Shown here piece after piece: positions 56,802-64,000 of a stretch of DNA of 64,000 nucleotides. Origin of the DNA: Papaver somniferum (lineage: Eukaryota > Streptophyta > Magnoliopsida > Ranunculales > Papaveraceae); the NCBI RefSeq assembly GCF_003573695.1, contig NC_039360.1:63737911-63801910 (forward strand), given 5' to 3'. Numbering within the stretch: the first letter of the stretch is position 1; each line of letters begins with the position of its first letter. A program made the translations under genes and the position numbers. Under the pieces are notes generated by a model that was not told the origin of the DNA, ran no database searches, and saw only the letters and a list, made by a program, of their open reading frames with translations.

Positions 56802-59800
56802 TGATAGGTGTCTAAAACACCTAATTTTATATCTAGTATTTATGCTTTCTTTGCTAAGTTTTCTTGTAAATTATGTATCTTATGTTTGTTTTTGAGTATT
56901 TAGGTACTTTGGAGTCATTTGGAACAAAAGAAGAAGAACAAGGAAAAAAGATGCAAATGTTGTTGGAGACAAACTATTTCTCATTATTTGCTTCTATTTC
57001 TTAATTTTTGTCTGAAAAGCATGGCGGCTTTAGTGATGCAAATTTATGTCTGAAAAGCACGATTGCTTTAGTGATGAAGAGAAATTGTAGAGAAGAAGTG
57101 GATATGAGAAGTAAGAGACGGCTGTTGTTAGTGGAAGAATTCAAGAGAAGAAAAGAACGTTCATTTGGAGCAAGCAGGCGGAATCGTCATTTCATTGACG
57201 TTGAGAGCCCATCCGCAGATAAGCGCGACCAGCTGTAGTCCCTGTAGAAGTGTTAAAAGCAGACACACATTTGATCGAGGCTGCTATGCAAAGCAATTAG
57301 GATATCAGAAAAGGGGCTGCCAACCTAGGCTAACCTTTATCTAAACAATGGGGGCGTCAACATCTGTTCCCTTTATTCAGACACTATTTTGGTCGAGGGA
57401 GGAAAGTTAGGGTTCATTTTCCCTTTTTTTTCTTCTTCTCCTTTGTTGCCCATTGATTTAAGAATTTGAGTGAGGGCTAGAGAAATTGAAGCTGCAATTC
57501 AGAGAAGACGATGGAGAAATTCAGGGCGAGATGGGTTTGAGAGGATTTAGAGTACGAGAAAGAGTTGGTCTCTGTGATTGTTCGATTGAGGAGATTCAAG
57601 GGTTTTTGAGATCGAAATTGAGAGAACAAGAGACTGTATCTGAGATGGTGAAGATGGTGGTGCTGTTACTATGAATTGATGATGAATCAGAGGAAGGTGT
57701 TGCTCAAGATTTTGGGAGAGATCTGAAATGGAAGAATCGAAAATGGGTTCTGAACCTGGTGGGTTTTAGTCGAATTCGCAATTGGTTCTAGTTGGAAGTA
57801 GCACTGAGAAGTTAGGGTTTTGAATTTGCGGTGGAATCTAGAACTCGAATTGCAGTTGAGAGTGAGATTAAGAAGTTGTTGCTGTTTGAGTTGTTGTGGT
57901 TGGATATGGTGGAGAACTCACATCTAGGGTCTGATGAAGAACATGGAAGAACTGATGTTGAGATGTGAAATTAGGGTATTGCAGGTTGTGCTGCAGTGAG
58001 TTGGAATGTTGGTTGTCTAGCAGATGGAATTGAAATGGTGATCTGCAAGGAAGAGTTGTCGTCTTACTGTTATGGTGGAGTGCAGCTGAAGCTACAAAGT
58101 GCAGGCTAGACTTATAAGCTGAGACAGTGTTGATATTGCAGTAGTGATGTGAAAGAAGATACTTTAGGTTCAGTGTTACAGTGCAGTTGTCTGTGATGGT
58201 TCTGCAATGGGCTTGTGTTGATGTTGGCAGGGAATTGTTGGTGCTTGAAGTGGTTGGTCACAGTTGAAGACATGGTGAACTGTTAGGCGCAATACTGTTG
58301 TTTGTGACAATGAACGAATGGGTATGACTCAGCTGAAGTCATGGACAGATGTTGATATTCACTGATCTTATGGAGCTGTATTATGTTGTTGTCAGATTGG
58401 TGGAAAAGAACTAACATATTGTGATGACTACAAGTTCAGATGGATATTTTGATATGGAACTGAGGCTGCAGAATGGGTTCAACTGTAATTGTGGTTTTGA
58501 GATGAGCTGCTACTGAGCTGAAATTGCAGGCACCTTAGGAGTATGGTTCAATGAGTTGTGCAAGGAATTCTGGAGCTAGTGGTGATGTTTGCAGAGTTGC
58601 AAACTGTTGGTGGTTCTAGGCTTTTGAAGCTGCAGGTGCATAGGCGGTTATGAGTCTCAACTGGAGTGTAGGAGGTATTCGAGTAGCATCTAGAGTTTAA
58701 GCTGTAGAATGGAAGAGCAAGAACAACAAGAAATGGATGCTGTGTTGCAGGCAGGGATGGATATTTGCAAGTTATGCAGAGACGATACTTAACCTAAGAA
58801 GAAATGTTGCAGTTGGCTTAGCTGTTGATGGTACTGAATTGTGCATGAGATTTCTTGAATAGTTATAGCTCAAGTTGAAAGTGAAGTGATTGCAGGGAGG
58901 TGCAGGCTTGAGATAATTGCTGTGACAACTGCAGTCGAGGACAGATGGTTGCAGGTAAACTAATGGTGGTGGTTGTGTGTGCTGCGGTGACCTAAGATGA
59001 AGCTTGGAAGTGTAGAGGTGTTGCTGCAATGGTGTCGGTAACAATACATTACAGGGAAGGTGGTGATGAGTTTAAGTTGGTGAATGTGAATGATAACTGG
59101 TGCAGCTGGAGTGGAGAATGTCATTGCAGGTGGAAGAAATGAATATGTTGCAAGATTTGCAGTGTGCAGGGCCAGCATGGATGGGTTGAGCTATGATGCA
59201 CAATCCTTGTGCAGCATAACTCAGGCTAGTGCAAATGGCTTATGCCATGGTAACTCAATCAAGTCAGCCCAGCTAGCTCACCTATAGCTGACTAGGGTCT
59301 GACTCATTATCTGAACCGGTTTGACTCAGAGACTTTGACTGAGTTGACTCGGTTGACTTGACCGATTTGACCCAGTTGACCGGTGACCGGGCGGACTTTG
59401 CCGGTCACCTGAGATAGTTTTCCGGCCACTTTTCCGTCCTACTTCCGGCCATTTTCGGCGGTGATTTGGCAAAGTTTTTACATGGGTTTTTTTCACTTTT
59501 GAGCCACGTGGATTTTCATCTAATGGACTTTGAAGACTAGACCTAATTTTGGAAAAAGATGAGCTATAAAAGAGAAGACTTCTACAACTTTTAGGATCAC
59601 GTATTCTACTTGGAGCTTTGGGAGATAGCCGCAAATAGGGTTTGCTTTCATATTTATTTTTCATCTTCTTTATTGGATTATTGATTATGATGAACTCCAT
59701 AGCTTTGAGTAGCTAAATCTTATATTATTGGTTAAGGATGTATTCCTATATCTACAACTTGTGATTGATTAATGCATTAGTTTTCTCTCTTGATTATCGT

Positions 59801-60498
59801 TCAAATCTCTATTGTTTTAATAATCACATGATTGATGTATTGTGATAGGACTTAGATGTTTGGTTAGTTAAGTGGCCAATTAATTGAACTTGCATCCTTG
59901 TCCATAGCTATTTTAGGGTTTTTAATCAAGCGATAACCCCGAATACAAGAGCATGATATGATCACGGTTTGTAGTGATACACTCTTGTAATCATGTGTAG
60001 AGTTTGACCTTTGTCCGAATTGTCATGCGCAATGTATGACAATTGCATTGATTAGTCTATTTCCAAAACTTAATGCTCCTGGGAATTGAACTTAATTAGC
60101 GCAAGGCGTTAGGTTATTCTTTAGGTAGAATTCACATACGCAGCTCTAATGTGTATGTTGTTGAACTTAGGAAATTAATAGATTATCTTGCTCTCTTGAT
60201 TCTCTAGGCTTTTTATAATAAAAGAGATTAAATTATAATTCTAATCATGAATGCAAGCACTTGTTTAAGATAGAAGACGAATTCCTTGACCAATATCTTT
60301 CTCCCATTGATTACATTCTACTATTTACTTTGCTTTTAATTTAATTCATATTGCTTTATAAAATCAGAAATCCCCCTAATTGTTTACTTAGGAAATTGAA
60401 TACGTAATAACTACAATTGCCTCTCTGTGGAAACGAACTCTTTCTTATCATATACTTTAGGAAAGTGAAATTATTTTTGACGCATACGACAGCGATCA
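56802..60498 (+). repeat. 3' LTR of Athila element, complete
   Basis: 3697 bp, TGATAGG...ATCA. The TATA box gctataaaaga is at 59563-59573. W-box cores cluster at 59321-59381. Confidence 0.9.
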
Positions 60499-60503
60499 CC
60501 AAA

Positions 60504-61049
60504 CTTCTTTGGTCTATAAATATTGAAGTTTGCATTTCGAGCAAACTAATCCTCAGAGCCAGCAAACTACCTAGTTGTGTTGTTACTGGTGGAGCCGTCT
60601 ATTCCGAGAGGAAAGTAACCTAATTAGGCGAAATCTCTTACGATCGCTCGTTTTAAAGACTTCTTCGGGATTGAGAAGCTCTACGAGTATCGTTGGTAGG
60701 AAACTAGATAATTGCAGTTTATTATTGGTTTTCGATTGATTTGATTGACTAACAATTTTTGAACTTTGATTGCACCTAGTTTATTTATGCTTGAGAATCT
60801 TCTCATCTGATATAAGATTCACTCAAACTAGATCGAAGTATCGACGAGGATCTTTAGACTGTTTGTAGATCTAAAGACGTCTTGTGATAATCCATCGTTA
60901 ACATACTCCGTTCTGCGTGTGATTGATCACAAGAGATTCAAGTTGTTTGTGTGCATGTGTTTATTGAAGATCTAAGAAGATTTGAAGACAAAAAAGATTT
61001 CTTATTTGAGTTCATAATCTTTGGTGTGCACAAAACTTGATCGGTGTAT
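60504..61049 (+). repeat. family-D LTR, second piece
   Basis: It resumes the D LTR after the Athila insertion, with TATA box at 60514-60522 and the block gtcttgtgataatccatcgttaaca. It runs past the point where the copy at 27268 ends. It is cut at 61049 by the next element. Confidence 0.8.
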
Positions 61050-61385
61050 TGTTCTTAGTAACATCTGGAACAAATTCGACGGAGAACAACAGAAATTGAA
61101 CGGATAATTAACGGAAATGGTAACTCTGCTGGAGCAGCCTTAGACTCAATCAATTCATTCTTACCCTTAACAGGGTTTCATTACAGCTTGAATACTCCAA
61201 CGATTGGAGGATAAAACCCTACTGCTAACTAATCCAAACCAGACGCGTGTCAAAATCCTAACAGGCAACAATTGCCAAATGATCAGGAGACACGTTACAA
61301 CTACTAAGATAAAATGATAAGGGCAGACGATCATACGTTGGGGCAGACGAGATTAAACTAGGGAAATAGAAGGCATATGACAACA
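61050..61385 (-). repeat. 3' LTR of Gypsy element
   Basis: The plus-strand ends are tgttcttag and gacaaca, so the element LTR reads TGTTGTC...AAGAACA. The right border is fixed by the polypurine tract at 61386-61400 (ccttccccatcagca). The left border is set by TG and the loss of D LTR context and is less certain. Confidence 0.65.
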
Positions 61386-61411
61386 CCTTCCCCATCAGCA
61401 AATCCTTTTCC

Positions 61412-62529
61412 TCAAGGATGGAACTTTGGAAAATGGTGAGTTATGTGTTTGGCATCCTCCCAAGTAGCATCAGCAGTAGAAGAGTTCGTTCATTGTATAA
61501 GCAGCTGAGGCACAGAAATACCATTGTGCAGAATGGTTCTTGAGGAGAGTGCAGCAGCATGGATGACAAGATACTGAACATCTGCATCCAAAACAGGTAG
61601 TGTTGGTGATGGAATGTGAGTGGTACCAATGTGCTGCTTCAACTAAGAAACATGAAAGACATTGTGAATTCTGGCTTCGGCTGGTAATTGAAATTTGTAA
61701 GCTACAGGGCCAATCTGCTGTAAGATGGGAAATGGGCCATAGTACTTGGATGCTAGTTTCAAGTTCCTCCTAAGATCCACAGAGGCATGTCTATAAGGCC
61801 GCAGCTTCAAGTAGTCGTTTTCCCCTACAGAGAACACTCTGTCAGATCTCTTTTTATCAGCAAAGAACTTCATTCTCTCTTGAGATTTATGTAAAGCTTC
61901 ATTGAGTAAGTCAAGCATAGCATCCCTCTGTTTCAAGTAGTGGCAGTTGAAGGAAAATCCAAGTGAGGTGGGAGATAGCCATACAAAGCCTGAAATGGGA
62001 TCATCTTCAAGATTGTGTGGTAATTAGTGTTATACCACCATTCTGCAAGTGGAAGCCATACATGTCATTTCTTAGGTTGATGACTGCACATGCACCTCAA
62101 GTACCCCTCAAGGCAGGAGTTCACTCCCTCAGTTTGACCATCAGTCTGTGGATGGTAAGCTGTACTGATTTTTAATTGAGTGCCCAAAGATTTAAATAGG
62201 TCATGCAAAAAGTTGCTGGTGCTGTCTCTGCCAGACACAACGGAAGATGGCAGACCATGAAGCTTGAATATATGAGTAATGAACTCCCTTTCAACCACCA
62301 CCAAAATAACATATTTCCTCTCACTAATGGGTAAGCCTTCTATGAAGTCCATTGATATGTGCTGCCAAGCATGGTCAGGTATTGGCAAAGGTTGGAGGAG
62401 ACCAGAAGGGAATGTGTGTTCTCCTTTATGTCTCTGACACACATCACAAGTAGAAACATACAGGAGAATTTCTTGTTTCATAGCATGCCAAAAGAAGTGA
62501 TACTTGGCTCTAAGGTAAGTAGCATGCAT
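61412..62529 (-). pseudogene. pol: Gypsy integrase with C-terminal chromodomain-like tail
   Basis: A zinc region (YHFFWHAMKQEILLY, CDVCQRHK) precedes the core Asp in SMDFIEGLP. The next stretch is shortened: ILVVV is followed almost at once by IFKLHGLPSS, so about 30 usual residues are missing. The second catalytic Asp is replaced, with SGRD where SDRD is usual. Glu is kept in DGQTEGVN. TGA at about 62065 replaces Trp, and the frame shifts near 61937. The C-terminal domain (YLKLRPYRHASVDL, FQLPAEARIHNVFHVS) ends at TAG 61643-61645. A remnant with DATWEDAKHIT and FPKFHP reaches TGA at 61412-61414. Confidence 0.85.
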
Positions 62530-64000
62530 ACTGAATGCCCACTAACAGCTGAAGAGTGTATGGAGCTCAAAATTTGGGACTTTGTGGTATGAGAATTGCC
62601 CACATAAAGCCTGTTTTTGTACCTCAAGACTCCATTGATGTAAGAATAATTAGGAGTAGAGTGAGGTGCAATGGTCAGCTGAGCGATAAGATTTTGAGCC
62701 TTAGAATCATCAGCATAGCTAGCAATAATGTCTTGTGCCCAAGCTAGTTGAGATAGAGAAATTGATGAACATGCACCAGTGGAGTGAGCTCTTCTAGAGA
62801 GAGCATCAACCACTCTGTTCTCTGATCCCTTCTTGTACTGTATTTCATAGTAAAAACCCAACAACTTCATAAGCCATTTTTGCTGCAAGACTGTAGAAAT
62901 TTTTTGCTCCAAGAAGTAGTGAATGCTCTGATGGTCAGTCTTGATAATGAAATGTTGTCCTTGTAAGTATTATTTCCACCTAGTGACTGCTTGGAAAATT
63001 GCTAGGAGTTCTTTTTCATAAGTGTACAAGGCAGCAGCTCTTGGCCCAAGTGGTTTGCTGTAAAATTCAATAGCTCTGCCTTCTTGCATAAGTACAACTC
63101 CAATGCCTAAGTCACAAGCATCAGTTTCCAGAATGAATGGTTTACTGAAATCAGGTAGAGCAGGAACAAGAGTAGTGGAAAAGAGCATAACTCCATAGCC
63201 ATTAATGATGTGTCCCAAATACTCAATCTCAGGTTGGCCAAAAGAGAATTTGGAAAAGTTAGCTGCCAACTGATGTGTTCTGAGTAGCTCCAATGTTGTC
63301 TTTAAGTGAATTAAGTTCTCCTCCAAAGAAGGGATGTAGACCAATATGTCATCAAAAAATACAAGGATGAACTTCCTGAGATGGTCTTGAAAAATTTCAT
63401 TCATAAGAGCTTGAAAAGTGGCTGGTGCATTGGTGAGGCCAAATGGCATTACTTTGAACTCAAAGTGCCCATGATAAGTCCTAAATGCATTCTTATGGAT
63501 ATCAGAAGGAGAAACTCCGATTTGATGGTAGCCAGACTTAAGATCAATTTTGGTAAAAAAATGAGAGCCATGTAACTCATCCAAGAGCTCATCAATAATT
63601 GGTATTGGAAATTTATCCTTAATTGTGAGGTTATTCAATTTCCTGTAATCCACACAAAAACTCCAAGAGTTATCTTTTTTCTTGACAAGCAAAATAGGAG
63701 AAGCAAAAGGACTGTGACTTGGTTGTATAATGCCTGAGTTTAGCATCTCCTTTACCAGATGCTCCACAACTGACTTTTGAATGTAAGGGCATCTGTAAGA
63801 TCTGAGGTTCGCTGGTTTAGAATGTGGCTTGAGAGGGATTTTATGGTCTAAGTTTCTCTCAGGTGGTAATGATTTTGGCTCAGTAAAAACACTAGGAAAT
63901 TGGTTGAGTAAGGTGGCAATTGGTGGTGGGGGTATTGGTTGGACAGATGAGCTAGAAATGGAGAATAACTGACCAACTATGCCATGAGAGTGTTTTTGTA
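62530..64000 (-). pseudogene. pol: Gypsy reverse transcriptase and RNase H
   Basis: The frame is open from the right window edge. LPPERNLDHKIPL is followed by SPFASPILLVKKKDNSW, CVDYRKLNNLTIKDKFP, TKIDLKSGYHQI and MPFGLTNAPATFQALMN. The catalytic motif is VFFDDILVY near 63340-63365. After YLGHIINGYGV about 70-80 residues of the usual connection are missing in frame, and RNase H follows directly (PALPDFSKPFILETDACDLG, YEKELLAIFQAV). TAA at 62970-62972 interrupts it. TDHQSIHYFLEQKI and ENRVVDALSRR complete RNase H. A frameshift near 62525 leads into integrase. Confidence 0.9.

Larger units (their letters stand above)
48828..60498 (+). mobile_element. Athila-type Ty3/Gypsy element
   Basis: The LTR start TGATAGGTGTC at 48828 and the end gcgatca at 60498 are flanked by a perfect ccaaa duplication (48823-48827, 60499-60503). 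The 5' LTR lacks its last third. A deletion joins it to the end of gag, removing the TATA region, primer site and most of gag. Protease, reverse transcriptase, RNase H and integrase follow, then a 1.4-kb non-coding 3' region and a complete 3.7-kb 3' LTR. Integrase and reverse transcriptase motifs fit the Athila lineage. It inserted into a D-family LTR. Confidence 0.9.
61050..64000 (-). mobile_element. Ty3/Gypsy element, minus strand, right end outside window
   Basis: A 336-bp 3' LTR (61050-61385) is followed by a polypurine tract and pol read on the minus strand. The 5' LTR and gag lie beyond the right edge. The integrase tail (DLRRNLKLASKYYGPF, ARIHNVFHVS) and a degenerate chromodomain-like end (DATWEDA, FPKFHP) suggest a chromovirus-related lineage; I cannot fix the clade. 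The left flank tgtat would be one copy of its target duplication. Confidence 0.8.

Noticed and set aside
59326..59700. Minus-strand 124-codon frame in the Athila LTR
   Set aside because: It covers the W-box cluster and TATA region and is low in complexity, with no family resemblance.

Overview
The window is a block of nested plant retrotransposons. I see no cellular protein-coding gene, rRNA, tRNA or CRISPR array. The sequence is AT-rich. It holds Ty1/Copia elements of SIRE (Sirevirus) type with long LTRs and initiator-Met tRNA primer sites, Ty3/Gypsy elements of Athila and Tat type, a Gypsy element with a chromovirus-like tail, and a Mutator-type DNA element with a 9-bp target duplication. 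This points to heterochromatic or intergenic DNA of a flowering plant, probably a eudicot. I cannot name the species.

Layout. 1-2195 is the 3' part of a SIRE LTR that runs off the left edge. 2196-10752 is a plus-strand, pol-less SIRE element (LTRs 2196-4525 and 8341-10752; a broken gag and a second small ORF between them). 10753-10995 and 19647-24308 are the two halves of an older minus-strand SIRE element (pol, gag remnant, PBS, truncated 5' LTR). It was split by a second pol-less SIRE element, 11001-19641 on the minus strand, flanked by a perfect ATCCT duplication. 24309-27268 is a plus-strand LTR of another SIRE-like family, here called D, carrying a 1.13-kb Mutator-like element at 25579-26710. 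It is joined head-on to an inverted D LTR fragment (27269-28227) and its 3' internal region (28228-29364).

29365-37906 is a minus-strand Tat-lineage Gypsy element with 470-bp LTRs. It carries an opposite-strand, apparently spliced coiled-coil gene between pol and its 3' LTR. It sits in a SIRE gag (37907-38861) whose 5' LTR (38956-39253 plus 46174-48243) is itself split by a 6.9-kb non-autonomous element (39254-46173, duplication CACAA) with one acidic ORF. 48244-48827 and 60504-61049 are pieces of a D LTR split by an 11.7-kb Athila element (48828-60498, duplication CCAAA). 61050 to the right edge is a minus-strand Gypsy element with a 336-bp LTR.

How the parts relate. Every protein-coding region belongs to a retroelement and nearly all are broken by stops, frameshifts or deletions. 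Two pol-less SIRE copies keep the same gag plus the same small second ORF, so they form a real non-autonomous family that would need proteins from a relative such as the copy at 19647-22403. The 39254-46173 element shares three non-coding modules with the Athila element and may have depended on it. The most interesting items are the small second ORF of the pol-less SIRE family, the antisense spliced gene in the Tat element, the single-ORF Athila-related element, the Mutator-like element with 97-bp inverted repeats, and W-box clusters in the Athila LTRs.
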